Shown here piece after piece: positions 1-13,729 of a DNA stretch of 64,000 bases; positions within the stretch are counted from its first letter, which is position 1, and every line of letters starts with the position of its first letter. This DNA is from Trachelipus rathkii (taxonomy: Eukaryota > Arthropoda > Malacostraca > Isopoda > Trachelipodidae). Location: the NCBI GenBank assembly GCA_015478945.1, contig JABUQX010007442.1, positions 1 through 64,000 of the forward strand, given 5' to 3'. The notes beneath the pieces were generated by a model. It was not told where the DNA came from and searched no databases. It saw nothing but the letters and a program-made list of their open reading frames with translations. Made by a program: the position numbers and the translations under genes.

Positions 1-3000
1 CAATGATAAAATCATATTGCCAACTTTATATATATTAAACTCAATGAAATTAACTTTTAATATAGACTTACACTTAGTTGAAATAAACTAACCTGGCCTA
101 TTTATTAAGTAATACCAATAGGACGAACTTATGAATTATTTTATAATATATTAGAAAAAAAGGGGGGTATAATAGTTTGTTAGGACATACAAAACAGTTC
201 TTCTATTTAATTTAATATATCATCCTCTCTGAACGAGTTAATTATAGTAATAAAATTTTAAATAATAGATGTAGGAAGCTTCAGTTATTTGTAATATAAA
301 CTGTTTTTTTTTTATTAGTTTATAATAATGGTTTTTATTTTGTTCTATATTTTGAGGTACTTGAGTAAACTTTTTATTTAAATTTAAATTTATATATTTA
401 TATTTATTTATTTATTTATAATATTTATTTTATTATATATTATATTATTATATTATTATTATTATATTATTATTATTTATTATTCCTATTTTAACATGCC
501 TTATTATTTATTATTTCTTATATTATTATTTTATTTATATTATTATATTATTACTATTATTATTATATTTAATATTATTATATTATTATTTAATATGTAT
601 ATTTATTATATTTATTATTTAATTTTAATTTTATTATTTATATATTATATATATATTATATACTCATTATATATTATATATATATAAATTATATAATTAT
701 CTATTATCTTAATCTATATTATTATCATCTTATTCTTACCATTATCTAATTATATAATTATCTAATATTTCATATTACAATTTTCTTTATTATATTATAA
801 TTTATAATTTAATTTGATAATTGTGGAACTTATTTATTCATTTCTAATTTATTTTGATTATTTAAATTTTTATCTTTGAACATTTCTTTCAATGTATTGT
901 ATAGATTTTTACTGATTTTTTTTCTCACGGTTCGTCACGTTGCTATGTTATAGTTTTTTCTTCTTCAGTATGTGGCCAAGTTTTTTCTATTATAGTTTAA
1001 TTCATAGTTTAGTTATCTAAAATGAATAAAAAAAATGATATATAATAATATATTTAATGTTCGAATAAGGATCAAATTTTTTTTTTTTATTTTTTTTTTG
1101 GTCTGTAAAATCTAAGCTCCAAGAACAAAGCAAAAACGACGGAAAAAAAAATTTTCAGACGCTGGCAGCAAGACTCGAAGATGTGAACAGCATCTGAAGC
1201 TCGAGCGGGGTACGTGAGAGTGTGAATTGTTATATATAATGTTTCTTTTTTTTAATGTAAGTAGATCGATACAACCATTTGGGTGGTTCGTAGCATGAAT
1301 ATAGCTGACACAACAAAAGCACAGAAAAAATGGATATACAAATGGGAGAGTAGTTAAAAAATAATAGATATAAAGCTGTAAGTAATAACGTTTCTAAATA
1401 TATATATTAATTACAAGATTAACTTATTTTTTATTAATTATTATATATTGTATTAAGATAAATTTTTAAAATTATGTATAATTATTATTTTATTAGTCTT
1501 CGACTAGTTAGATATATTATTAATTTCACGCTCTCTCAATTAAAAAAAATGATACTCTAGTTTAGAATCATCGTTAAGTGTTGGTGTACTTGAGAAAAAT
1601 CGACCACAAGTTCATTGGGACTGACGTCGATTTTTGAGGTAGAAAATAATTTTGTAGAAAAAAAATGTTTTTCATTTCAAAGCATATGAATTATCACAAA
1701 TATATAATTATAATTATGAGATAATGTGTGAAAAGTATGTAGCTGGAAATGATTACGATTGGTTTTATTGTTTAGTATTAGAATATAAAAGTTTTATATA
1801 TATAACTATATGATTTTTATAATATAACAATAGTTGAACACAAATTGTGAAGAAAGATAGTTTTGAGGTTTTGAAGATCTTCATCATAATCAAAATTTTA
1901 TTTATTTCACAATTATTAGTATAATATTACCCTTAGTTAGCTATATTATATTATATGATCATAGATATTTCAATTAAGATTTAGAAAATTTAAATAAAAG
2001 ATTATTGTCTTATTTTGAAATTTATTATCTATTTTTATAGCTATTAATAAATATGCAACTAATTATTCTTTACTCTACTTTTAATCTCTATGTTATGTAC
2101 TCTAAACATCAAGGAATTGTGAATTAAGTATATTATTCGCTTGGCGTTGAATCTCGTTACGACTTATTTGAGCTTGCATTTATGGCAATCAACGACACAA
2201 CATGGCAAACATCACTTTCTTATATATTCATATTGAAATGTCGATGGTTCTTGTTTCTCAACAGATTTTCGGGCAAGGGATAAGGTCGGAGAGATTTTGG
2301 GTAATAGAAAAATACGGTCTCGTCGGAATATACTAGAGAGACGCCATTGTCGTTGTGTGTGGTGTTATTTTACTAGTAAGCACGTATTATTTTTGAGATT
2401 TTTCTTTCTGTTCTATATTGTTAGACAGCTGTCATTACTTGTATGCTGTTAAAGATTTAGAACATCTAATGTTGTACTTATATAAGTTTCTGAATTTTAG
2501 ATAGTTAACACTTCAGAGATGAACGACTTATAAGCCGCACTTCTTGGCGATTGCTTGATGTTTTAATTGTATAATAAATTGCTCGATGTGCGGCTTTCCA
2601 TCTTTTGAGAAAATTGATGATATATTTTTCAGCCATTTGAGCGTTGCGTTCTTAGTGTGGTATAGTCTCTATAAGATTGCTTACATTTGGTTTCTTCAAG
2701 CTATTATAACTGACTTTAGTATATTTCTTACTTAATCTTTCTGTAAAATATTTTATTTTAGATTTGATTGATTATTAATTGGATTGTTGATTGTTTGTGC
2801 GTTAATAAAAGTAACTGATTTATATGTTATAGGTATATGAGTTGAGGTTATCGGTTAGTCTTATTAGCCTAAAGGGTCATACGTTATTACTGGATGTCTG
2901 TACCGTATTTTTACAATTCGAGATTAATAGTAGTATTATATTGAGAGACGCAGAAGGTAGATGAAGCCAGTGGGTTAGCGCTGACATGTTATGAATAAGA

Positions 3001-4739
3001 TGAGTTAAAAGTGTAATGAGTTATTTGATTGATTATGAATTTATAAAGTTATGGCCGTTAACAGTTTTTGAGAGAGATTGACATGTGTAGTACGTTCGGG
3101 GTATACGAAGTAAGAAGAGAGTAGAGAGCAAGTGTGTAGTTACTATGTTATGAGGTACGAAATACGAATATGAAGGTATAGTAAGAATAGATAGACGAGA
3201 GAGAGAGAAGAGATGAGTAAGGAGAGATAGTTTTAAGATTTAGATAATTTATATTATAGCAATATTTCATTATCGTAAGTTTAGACTAGTATAATATTAT
3301 ATATAGAAAGTGAATAACATCAATAAGATCACATATTGATAATTCATTTTTCAATATAAACCGTCAAAATTCATTTATTGATAATAATAAACCATGAGTC
3401 GAATATTTATATTAAAATATGTTATTAATTATTTGTACTTAATATATTTTCATCTTTTGTTACGAATTTTATGGGATAATGCATTTACTTCACTCTTCGG
3501 GAACTAAAGTAGGATTACACGTTTTAGAGAATACTAATGTACTATTTTAACATAAATTATAATAACCTTGAAATATTAATTTACTTATATATATATATTG
3601 AATATTTGTGATATGTAATTATATTGCTTTTTAGATCTAATATATAGATTATTTTATCAGTCTACTACTAATAATTTAACTAATTATATACTGGATGAAA
3701 ATTTATATATACTTGGGGGTATTTACTCTATAGATTATGGGGAATCATGTTTCACTATTTTCTGAAATTATTTTCCTTAGTGTAAAAGATAAATTTCTCT
3801 TCAGAAAAAGGTTAAGGGTATTTTTAAGAACAATTCTTTAGTGGGACTTGCTTCTTGGCATAATTCGAGCTTGCAACTTACAAGAATTTTCTTAAAAACT
3901 TAACTACTTTTTCTGGATACTTATAAATTTTTAGATATTTTGGGGATGATGTGATTATTAGAAATATGAACTATGATAAAAAAGTCACTCATTCCATATA
4001 TATATATATATATATAATTATATATATTGAATGTATATAGTATAAATAGAATGAGATAGTCTCAAGGCGACATGCTTTACCATTCTTCTCACTCACTGCC
4101 TCGCCACCGAATTTTCTTAGACCCTTCTTAATATGGGGATATTTTTTTAGACTTATAGTTATCTCCATGACAACACCACATTCGGAATGAGAGCCAAGAA
4201 TTATTGCGATAAATACGCATATCTTCATATAAAAAATTTAATGTAGCAAAAAAGAAAAAGAATATCAAAAAATTTATTGATAGTGTAAAACAGAATATAT
4301 TTAAAAATATGAAAATTGGGTTTAAAATAGTTGTTTGCGGTGGTAATAGTTACAATTGCTAATGTACAATTTTATTATACTAATTATATATATTATCTTT
4401 GTATATACTAATATATATAGTTATTATTATATTTATTATGATATAATAATATTTAATATATATTATTTATCTAAATATATACTGTAGTATTTATTATCCC
4501 TCTATTTAAGTATTCTGAAACCAGAGGGATAAATAAAGTAATTTCCCAATAGTTTTTCTAATCTTCATTATTAACGAAAGAAGAATTTTTAAATAGAAAT
4601 GTAAAATAAAAATAAAATAATAAATAAAAAATAGAAATGAACTTTTTAGAAAAAGTTAATATTTAATTTTGGTCAGCGTACAAGTCTTATTATAATATAT
4701 AGTCGTTTTAAATTGATTTTAAAACTAAAGATTTGTAAT
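1..4739. other. AT-rich DNA without a recognised gene
   Basis: Contains TTA/TTTA low complexity (about 385-700), a short TA array (3995-4030), a perfect 9-bp inverted repeat (2532/2588) and a stretch of 3060-3240 with GA-type words. Tyr/Ile-rich short frames such as 496-687 are compositional. Confidence 0.55.
2532..2596. repeat. 9-bp perfect inverted repeat, 47-nt loop
   Basis: AAGCCGCAC at 2532-2540 and GTGCGGCTT at 2588-2596. GC-rich arms are uncommon in this AT-rich region. It could be a decayed transposon end pair or a small structured RNA; nothing else supports either. Confidence 0.5.
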
Positions 4740-4989
4740 AAATGAATCGAATAAATCAGGATGTCGGGTTCTCTCGGTCTCTAGGTGGACAAGGATAACG
4801 GGGGGACTTCGTCCCCTTCTGTCTCCCGTCGGCTCGAGCCCCATAATGGAATTATATGTTTCCTTGAAACTTTTAATTTTATAGGGGGTGACTCGTAGCA
4901 ATGGTGGGCAGAAGGTTGAAGGATACGAATTCCCGATACCTGTTCCACCTAAAAATAACACTATGAGGCGAGAGAGCTGACCTAGCTCC
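4740..4989 (+). repeat. GC island with a tRNA-like segment (SINE-like)
   Basis: Within AT-rich DNA, the + strand has a B-box-like GGCTCGAGCCCC (4830-4841), preceded at a suitable distance by TAGGTGGACAAGGATAAC, which resembles a tRNA D-arm/A-box. Between them GGGGACTTCGTCCCC forms a perfect hairpin in the place of the anticodon arm. A full cloverleaf was not found, so a tRNA-derived SINE head is more likely than a tRNA gene. The 78-codon minus frame across it is unlikely to be a gene. Confidence 0.4.
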
Positions 4990-6529
4990 TTGATATCGTT
5001 ATGCGGGTCTATCTCATAGCGTATTCGTATAGTTTTTATTCATAAACGACTTTACATATAATAAGCTTTGTACCCTGATTCCAAATATGTTTTTTAGTTT
5101 TTCCGTTAAGTCTATACTATGAAGCAGGAATAAACCTCTTCTACGGTGTATCCTATGAGGATCTGAAATATTTTTGGAACGTGGAATGGATGTTTAATAT
5201 AGTGCTTTTAATATATAGTATATATTATATATAATATAATACTGAACTCACGATGATGATTAGTATTAATAAGCATAGATGATAAGTATGATAGTAGTTA
5301 ACTTATATATATAGAAATCTGATCATGTGTAATTATATATCGTTGTGAGGAGCTATAATAATCCGATATTGGGGATATATCATGTAATGTGTGAGTATAA
5401 TGATAAATAATATAATATTAATAGACATTGGAGTTGATAGAGATTGACAATGGTTACAATACATTGATAACTAAAGTAATATGATTTGACTTTGACGCTT
5501 TTATTAGCAAAACAAAGTCTCTCTCTCACTTTATCAAATCACATCACACTCCGCTCGTTCGAGAGCTATAGACATGTAGAGTCCTATTTAGATATTCCAC
5601 TCTCAGTAACGCGGTTTATAAGCCTGCTTTGTTGGTCCTAAGGCTGTTGTGTTTTAGTGGTGCGAAAATTAATTTTGACAGAACGTGGTGTATCATAGGA
5701 TATTATCATAATATACACAAATATAAATTGATTTTACTTAGAAATCGATTTTTAAGAATCTGTTAAACTCAATTATTACATACATATATTATATTATTAT
5801 TATTTAATATTTAAATATAATATATAATATTATTATATATTAATTTTATATATATATATTATATATATGTAATACTATATATAAAGATAAATTTTGATTT
5901 TTTCCATTTATTATATTATCTGATACTGTATTATTTTCATACCATGGTTTTCATGGTCATAGTCTTTATTTGCCTTGCGATTTGTAAAGTAACTTACACT
6001 GTAAATTGTGATAAAATGAAGTTCTGGTCAGTTGGAATATAACAAAAGCCTATATGGTTTTTCTAAACTTTGAGAGGCTGTAACTTTTTTTTTCTTAAAG
6101 ATGTCACCCATTTTTTTTTTGAGTTTATGCTATGATTTTTAAAAAAATCAGCTGGAGTGGTTCTACTCTACTATTACTAAAAGCCTTGCCAAATCTCTTA
6201 TATAAATATATTCAGTAGCTACGGATTTTTTTTTTTTAAATTCGGTTTAGGACTCTAAGTTTAGGTTATAAATATTAAGTATACACAGTAAATCGGACTA
6301 CTTCGATATCGTAACCTTACTGATTTTTTAAATATAAAAAGAAATTATATATGGAAATAACCAATAATGTTGCTTATAAATATATCGTAATTGGTACTTT
6401 TTTTATTAACATGTGGCAACGTTGCCTCATATGGTCATACCCATATCAAAAGATTAATTACTTTTTAAAAAATTCAAATTTTTTTTTTTGACTACACTAT
6501 ACTTTTTTAATTATTACATAATAAACTTC
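4990..6529. other. Unannotated AT-rich DNA
   Basis: About 1.5 kb with short AT-type low complexity at 5205-5245 and 5785-5880; no gene recognised. Confidence 0.5.
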
Positions 6530-7270
6530 TTGGGTGGGCAGATAAGTAGCTCATGAATTTTAATAGTATAAAGTGTAAGGTTCTTTACCTAGGTTACTCA
6601 AATAAAAGTTTTAACTACATTATGAATGGGGATTGGCTTTAGTCTGTGAACCTTGAAAATAAGTAATTTGAAAGTAGCTAATTGGTGTTTGGAAGCAAGG
6701 AATAAAGCTAATAAGATGCTAGGTATAATAAATCACAGTATCGTTTGCAAGAGCAAGGAATTATAAGTAAACTGTGTAATAGCTATGTTAGGCCAGTATT
6801 AGAGGATTGTGCACAAGTTTGGGCCTTTTTAAGGAAAAACTGATATGCTAAAGATTGTGCAACATAGAGCAACAAGGATGATTTCTAAGTTTGAGGGTAA
6901 GTGCTATGAGAAGAGACTGAAGGAGTTAGGAATGTTTTCTGCCGAAAGGGCTATATTTCAGAGGGGAATGATATTATATAAGTCTACCAAAAATTTACTC
7001 TTATTAATAATTAAGAGACAATTATTTACTTCAATAGTGGATCAACAGATTAGGGATGAACCAGGGGCACATAGTGATGACTAATTGAGAAAACATGCCA
7101 TCTTGATATAAAAAACATTTATTCAGTAATAGGTGTTGATCAATTTTTTTGATTGTGTTTGCCAAGTGGAGGTTGTTGAGTTGATAATTTTGAAATAACA
7201 TTAGAAAGGATTGAAATAGGTATATTATATTTAGATTGGATTGAATAGGTATAAATTGGATGTTTGGAGT
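6530..7270 (+). mobile_element. CR1-like LINE remnant: 3' end of the reverse transcriptase ORF
   Basis: With a few frame breaks the + strand reads LGWADK, NFNSIKCKVLYLGYSNKSFN, YIMNGDWL, EARNKANKMLGIINHSIVCK, SYVRPVLEDCAQVW and then the open frame at 6845-7084 beginning MLKIVQHRATRMISKFEGKC with YEKRLKELGMFSAERAIF. These are the standard blocks from the end of the RT domain to the C-terminus (VRPxLEYxxQxW, LExVQRRATRMI, YEERLKxLxLFSLExRR) in the right order. Beyond 7084 come traces of HLDIKNxF and LPSEVVE-like residues to about 7260. The 5' end of the element is missing, as in typical truncated insertions. Confidence 0.8.
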
Positions 7271-8097
7271 ATTATATAGGCTATGTTTTGACTATAAACC
7301 AAATATTAGGCGGTTTTTTATTAGTTTAGCAATAGTTTTTAAGTTAACCTGCATGTTAAGGACTATCCATCTTCAATCAAATTATTTGGTGTATAGATTT
7401 TTACTTGTGTAACACGTACACCACTTTTATACATTATTCTGTTGTCTAATTGTTTATATATTGAACGCAGCTTTTTATAGTTTAATTGAAATAATTAATA
7501 AGTTTTTAAGTTTTCTCTTGCATATTATATTATAATAGTTATATATATAATACAATGCTCTAGATGGAATATTTCAAGGCTTAGAATTTCACTATTTATG
7601 TCTTGGTCTGCAGTTTGACCAAAGAATTATGGTCATTTATACTTTAGAATTTTTTAAAATTTAAATATACTTTGGATAATTCAATAAATAGATTTTTGGC
7701 CGCGTAATAGATTTTCACTTTTTTTAAAAATCACTCTCACTAATACTCTCTCTCTCATCTCTCTTTCTTCAAATTCTACTCTTCTCATCTCTCTAATTAT
7801 AGGAAAAGGTATCGTCTTCTCCATTTATTCCTCCAACATTCATATTTCTCTCTCTCTTCTCTCTCTCTTCATTTTATTGCTTTGTATATTTCTACTCATC
7901 TCGTATACATCTATCTAATACTATATATATATACTTACTATATCTTTACCTTATAATAGTCGTTCGATGTGAGCGCTTAGAAAAAAAAATGTCCAATCGT
8001 CATTTAGAGTAATTCCAGAATAATAGAAAAGAAAGTAAATCGAACAAGTTAGTTTTTACGGATAGCGAAGCTTATTTGCAAAAATCATAAACATATA
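7271..8097. other. AT-rich DNA with a CT-rich stretch
   Basis: No gene recognised. An interrupted CT-rich stretch lies at about 7735-7910. Confidence 0.6.
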
Positions 8098-8200
8098 CTT
8101 ATATATATATAATATATATTATATATATCTATATATATAATATTATATATATATATATATATTATTATATAATTATATAGTATAATTATTTATATATCAT
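8098..8200. repeat. (TA)n microsatellite
   Basis: TA-type repeats with interruptions, just before the TTAGG tract. Confidence 0.9.
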
Positions 8201-8244
8201 ATATCCTTTATTGTATTTAATTAAATTTCGGTTAGATTTTGCTT

Positions 8245-8556
8245 CAGGTTAGTGCGTCTCTTGGGTTAGGTTAGGTTTGTTAGGTTAAGTTTAGGTTAGT
8301 TTAGGTTAGGTTCGGTTAGGTTAGATTAGGACCCAAATTTTCAGTTATGTTAGGTTAGGTTAGGCTTAGGTTTTTAGGTATAGGTTGGTGTTAGTTCTTC
8401 TCGTTAGTTAGGTTTAGGCTTAGGTTTTAGAACGACGTTAAGTTTAGGGTTATAGGTTTAGGTTAAAGGTTAGGTTTAGGTTAGGTTAAAGCGTTAGGTT
8501 AGGTTAGGTTATCGTTAGGTTAGGTTAGGTTAGGTTAGGTTAGGTTATTCGGTTAG
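8245..8556 (+). repeat. Interstitial (TTAGG)n telomere-type repeat
   Basis: About 310 bp of TTAGG units, the ancestral arthropod telomere repeat. The last part (about 8515-8547) is an uninterrupted run of roughly seven units; the rest carries variants such as TTTAGG, TTAAG, TTCGG and inserted bases. It lies between TA arrays, so it is interstitial here unless the window is subtelomeric. Confidence 0.9.
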
Positions 8557-8627
8557 TTTAACGTAAAGAATAACAAGCCATTTATTCATTTTAATACAGT
8601 AGAATACCGTGAGACCGGGCGATCGAA

Positions 8628-8905
8628 ATATATATATCATCTATATTATCACTATATATATATACTATATATATATATATATATACTATATACTATTATT
8701 ATTATAATATATATATATATACCTATATATATATACTTATATATATAATATATATATTTATATAATATATATATATATACTATATATTATATATAATATA
8801 TATATTTATATATATATATATATACTATTATTATATATATTAATATATATTATAATTATATATATATATATACTTATATATATATATATATATATACTAA
8901 TATTT
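8628..8905. repeat. (TA)n microsatellite
   Basis: TA-type repeats with interruptions, about 60 bp after the TTAGG tract. Confidence 0.93.
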
Positions 8906-9317
8906 TTTTCGGCGAGGGGTGTTATACACTCATAAATACATAAAATAAATAGTACTCAAAGTCTGCCACATTTCTTTCATATATTTTTTCAATACTTATC
9001 TGTATTTTAAAATAAATCCACACTCTGCATCTTCACGTTTTAATCTCCTTCTCTCCGAATTAACTACATCTATCTATGCGTATATAGCTAAAATAAGACT
9101 CAGGTGCATTATTAACCTTGCCAGAAAATAAACTTCCAATAAACTTTCTTAACTTATTTATTTATTAATTAAATCAAATTTTTTATAAATTTGAAAATAA
9201 GTTTTTGTATATTTAGCAAACACAGTCTTACATTTTTTGTTTCAATAAATTTTCTTATTAAAACTTTCATAATTCTTTTTCATCTTAATTCTTCTTCTTT
9301 CACCTTGCCCATTCCGC
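8906..9317. other. Unique DNA between TA arrays
   Basis: About 400 bp of AT-rich, pyrimidine-leaning sequence; nothing recognised. Confidence 0.5.
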
Positions 9318-9461
9318 TATATATATATATATCTATAATATATTATATATATATATATATGTATATTCATATATCATATATATATCCTTATAGTATTATA
9401 TATATATGTGTATATATATATATATATATTATATTCCTATAATATATTATATAATATATAG

Positions 9462-9497
<36 letters not shown>

Positions 9498-9735
9498 ATA
9501 TTATATATACATATATATATATTATATCTATATAATATATATCTAGTATATTATATATAGTTATATATATATTTATATATATGTATAATATATATATATA
9601 ATATATATTATATATATATATATATATATACTATATTCTATATTATATATCATATTATACTATATATATATATTATATATATATTATTGTAATATTATTA
9701 TATTCTATATATAATATTATATATATTATATATAA
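9318..9735. repeat. (TA)n microsatellite cluster
   Basis: TA-type repeats with interruptions over about 420 bp, directly upstream of the LINE remnant. Confidence 0.93.
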
Positions 9736-9739
9736 GTGT

Positions 9740-12115
9740 TTTGTGAAGCGAGGCGGTTCTCACGGGAAACCCTAGTCATTACATGGATGGGAGGAGTGAG
9801 AAAGAACCATACACTTTGGTGGAATGAACAGGTACAAGAAATGATGTGAGCTTCACAAAAGATGGTACATTATTGAGAAGTCGGAAATTGGGTTACAAAC
9901 AGAAAAGCCGTACAATCCAAGCCGCTCTCGTGTTACGACTCCGTGGAAGCAGAAAGTGAAGCGGTATCGCGCAGCTTCATCAAGAGGAGGGCAAAGTGAC
10001 GGAGGTGGCTTGAGAAGCATCAATAGAGCTGATTGATGATACTCTCGAAAGAAGAAAATGCGCCATCGAAGAAGATTTTTTAGATTGGCAAGAACGTTTA
10101 AAGAGGAGCGAAGAGGAGAGTATGTACTTCTAAATGATAGAAAATGGTGTACAATTGGTAAGCCTCGGTTCCGGATCAAAAAAATCACAAAAGGTGATAG
10201 GCGGTACTTTGCATGAGTTGGCCTGAAGTGTGGGGTGCAGTCCGGAGAGGAAGGGGAGAGAGGGAGGAGGAGTGGAAAACGAGAGGGAGTGGAGGGGAGG
10301 AGAGAAACGCAGAGGGAGTGGAGGATCGGAGGAACTAAAGAAGGAGGAATTTGTGGTAGGCGTTAGGGAAATGAGAGCGGTTTAAAGCCTCCTTCTGTGA
10401 GGATTCGGATAACTATTGAAATTGGCTCTTGTCAAGGAGGGAGGATAGAGGAGCTCTAAAACCTCTCTTGAACGCTTCTCTGAGATCATTCTTTCTTAAG
10501 CGCAGTTTCGTTGGTTGTGGACGAGTAGAGTGCCGGAGGTTGCTTGGGGAAGGTCCCAAAATTTAATAGTTTTTCCTTTATAAAGGTAAGGGGGGTGCAT
10601 TAACGCGCGGAGACTTGTGTTTTTCTCGTTCCTCAAAAGTATGAGGAACCATCTCACTAATGGATCCACACTGGTGAAGTTTATCGTGAAAGAGATATTA
10701 GAAAGAAGATTAAGATTTAAAAATAGAAACCGAGGTTAGGTTTGAAACAAGCAGTAATGGGTATAGAGGTGGTAGAAGCCTCCTCAGATCTCTTTAATGG
10801 GCTGTTCGCATGTGTAGAATGATAAACAGGAAAAGACAATGGAAATTCTACAACTACAGAAGGCATATATCGCCTTCTAAGACTTGAAGAAAGCAAAGCA
10901 TTTGATTCTGTACGCAGGGAGAAGCTATGGGAGTTCTGGAGAGGGATTATGGAAGTAGAAGAACCAAGATCCTGATAAGGCAGATACAGACAGTTCAACA
11001 TGTGAATGGCTTTAAAGTAAGGTAAGAACACGCGAATATAAAAAAACGAGGAATGGTCTTAAGGTAATAAACTGGCAGTAAGGCAGGTAAAGCTGCGTTG
11101 TTCGCTGCATACTGTGTTTCTAATATTCAGCGTATTCTGAAACACAGCTCATTTCAAGAAGCGTGTTAAGGAGAGTTTAGAGAAGATTGTATGTTGAGAC
11201 ATCATGGTATGCGCCTCAGATAATTTGCCGCCCGTGGTTCGATTGTGGGAGAATGGTGGAGGTTGATTCTGCCGCAAATGGTGCTGTGGTTTTTCGGCAG
11301 AAATTGAAAGAATGCTGGACTTAAAAATGCAATCGTGGAGAAAATATGCATAGTAAGTAAGGACGAAGGAGCAGGAGTTGATAGTGGAGTGCTAGATGCG
11401 CTTCTTTAGAGAGTTAAACATCTGTGGACAGATATAAATCACTAGGTAAGTTCCACATTTTTGGAAGACGAAGGAGTGTGTGCAAAATTTTGCAATTACG
11501 CACGTAGGATTGAAGAAGTTATGGGCATAGGCACCTGCAAGAGCAGTATTAATCCTTTTCCCATGGTGACTACAGATAAATAAATGTGACAACATTAACG
11601 AAGGTGGAAGAGAGCAATATACGAGGGAGTTTTGACACCAATACTGTTGCATGGGGCCGAGACATGGAGCATGACACGGGGAGAGAGGAGAGTAGAATTT
11701 CGACAGCGGAGATGAATGTGTTGAGGACGGTGTTTGGAAGACGAGGAGAGAACGAGTGAGAAACGAACAGTTGAGGGAGAGGGCGTGGGTGTAACACCCA
11801 TGAATGAATAAGTGACGCAGCACACTCTAAGATGGGGGGACACCTCTCGGAGAGGATGGCAGGAAGAGAGAGTTGCCAGTGGAGGTGGAGGTGGAGTATT
11901 ACCGGAGGGAGTGTCGTTATAGACGCGGAAGAGAGTATGGAAGAGACCAGTGGCAGGATTAATTGAGACGCGTGGCACTCGACTGCAATGGAGCTGAGCT
12001 CGATGGCGTGATGCGCGGATGTGTGATCGATAGAGCACCAATGGAAGCCGGAGGCTTGGCCCACTCGCACGTGCGGTCACTCGTGATGGCTTATTTGCGC
12101 GCAAGAGGATGGTAA
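9740..12115 (+). mobile_element. Decayed non-LTR reverse transcriptase (RTE-like)
   Basis: A 2.4-kb GC-richer stretch lies between TA arrays. Landmarks of LINE ORF2 appear in order on the + strand with many frame breaks: HTLWWNEQVQE (about 9812) from the pre-RT linker; LEESKAFDSVRREKLW (10883-10930), the AFDxVPRExLW block of the RT fingers/palm; FWKTKECV-like residues near 11460; and YEGVLTPILLHGAETWSMTR with GERRVEF (11620-11700), the LxYGAETWxxxxxxERRVE block near the C-terminus. The last motif is typical of RTE-type and related elements. The minus-strand frames of 143-169 codons at 11392-12104 are shadows of this element. Confidence 0.7.
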
Positions 12116-12129
12116 GTCAGTGTATAAGA

Positions 12130-12252
12130 TGTAAGATATATATATATATATATATATATATCATTACTATATCTATATATTATATATATCTTATATACTT
12201 AATATAATATATTATTACTATATTCTATATATATATATTAGAATATATATTT

Positions 12253-12313
<61 letters not shown>

Positions 12314-12371
12314 ATATATTATGTATATATATATTTATATTTATAATATATTATATATACTATACATTTTA

Positions 12372-12404
<33 letters not shown>

Positions 12405-12801
12405 ATATATATAATTTCTATTATATATATATATATATATAATATATAATATAATATATATATACTATAAGTGGTATATGGGGCTAATATATATATATAT
12501 TATATATAATTTATACCGTATATATATTTATATATTTATATATTATTTCTATATTATATATATATATATATTTATATATATGTATATATATATGATATGA
12601 ATATATTATATATATATCATTTATATATATATACTTATATACCTATATATATAAATATATATATATATCTTTATATATATATTATATATATATATATATA
12701 TATATTATATTCTCAGAATACTGTAAAAATGTTATACTTAATATTAAATATATATATATATATATACTATTCTATATTATATATATTATATATATATATA
12801 T

Positions 12802-12848
<47 letters not shown>

Positions 12849-12940
12849 ATATAAAATATCTCTTCAATATTTACTATATACATTATATACTATACTATAT
12901 ATATTATATTATATAAATATAATATACTTATACTAATATT

Positions 12941-12978
<38 letters not shown>

Positions 12979-13150
12979 GTTTATATTATCTGACACTATT
13001 TACATAAAAATCTATTTTGTTATAATATATACTTACTCATATTATATATATATATATAATATATTTATCAATATATTATAATATATATATATTATATATA
13101 TATATATAATATATTATATATATTATATATAATAAATATATATATATAAG
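12130..13150. repeat. 1-kb (TA)n microsatellite cluster
   Basis: TA repeats with many interruptions, separated by short unique stretches (for example 12710-12740 and 12990-13040). The Tyr/Ile-rich 85-codon frame is a product of the repeat. Confidence 0.93.
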
Positions 13151-13598
13151 GTCATAAAACGAAAACATTTTACCAATTGCTGTACTTAACGGTTCTTATT
13201 TTTTTTTAGGAAAAATTTTTTTCTCACGTCATTTTTTGAATGAAACTTTATTTATGTGTATTACTAAACAATTCGAGATTGACTTATAACCACATTTTTC
13301 CACATTCCAAAATTTTAAAGTAAATTTTCTGAACTCAACTTTTTGCATACTTTCTTAATATTTACTATATTTAAAATAAAAATAAACTTTTACTTCTATT
13401 ATGATTATTTCAATTATACAAGGTAAACGGCACTTAAATAATGTAACATATAATTAAATAATTTCAATAATCGGAACATACTAACTACCGTTTCCTTACT
13501 TGGAAAACTAAAGCTTTCAGCTAAACCTCCAATTCCATCTATGCTATATCCATTTCATCTTTACCTCTGTCCAGCCGTACAGTGAACTTATCGTACAT

Positions 13599-13678
13599 TA
13601 GAGAGAGAGAGAGGAGAGAGAGAGAAGAGAGAGAGAGAGAGCAGAGAGAGAAGGAAGAGAGAGATGTAGAGAGAGAGC

Positions 13679-13712
<34 letters not shown>

Positions 13713-13725
13713 CGAGAGAGAGAGA
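13599..13725 (+). repeat. Interrupted (GA)n microsatellite
   Basis: GA repeats with single-base interruptions; the Arg/Glu open frame across it is a product of the repeat. Confidence 0.95.
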
Positions 13726-13729
13726 ATAA

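Noticed and set aside
4740..4850. Functional tRNA gene
   Set aside because: B-box-like and D-arm-like strings exist but no acceptor stem or canonical anticodon loop (no T at position 33).
8245..8556. True chromosome end
   Set aside because: Unique DNA, LINE remnants and genes continue on both sides.
11392..12104. Overlapping minus-strand frames of 143, 166 and 169 codons
   Set aside because: They are antisense to the LINE remnant, whose landmark LLHGAETWSMTRGERRVEF reads on the + strand over the same bases.
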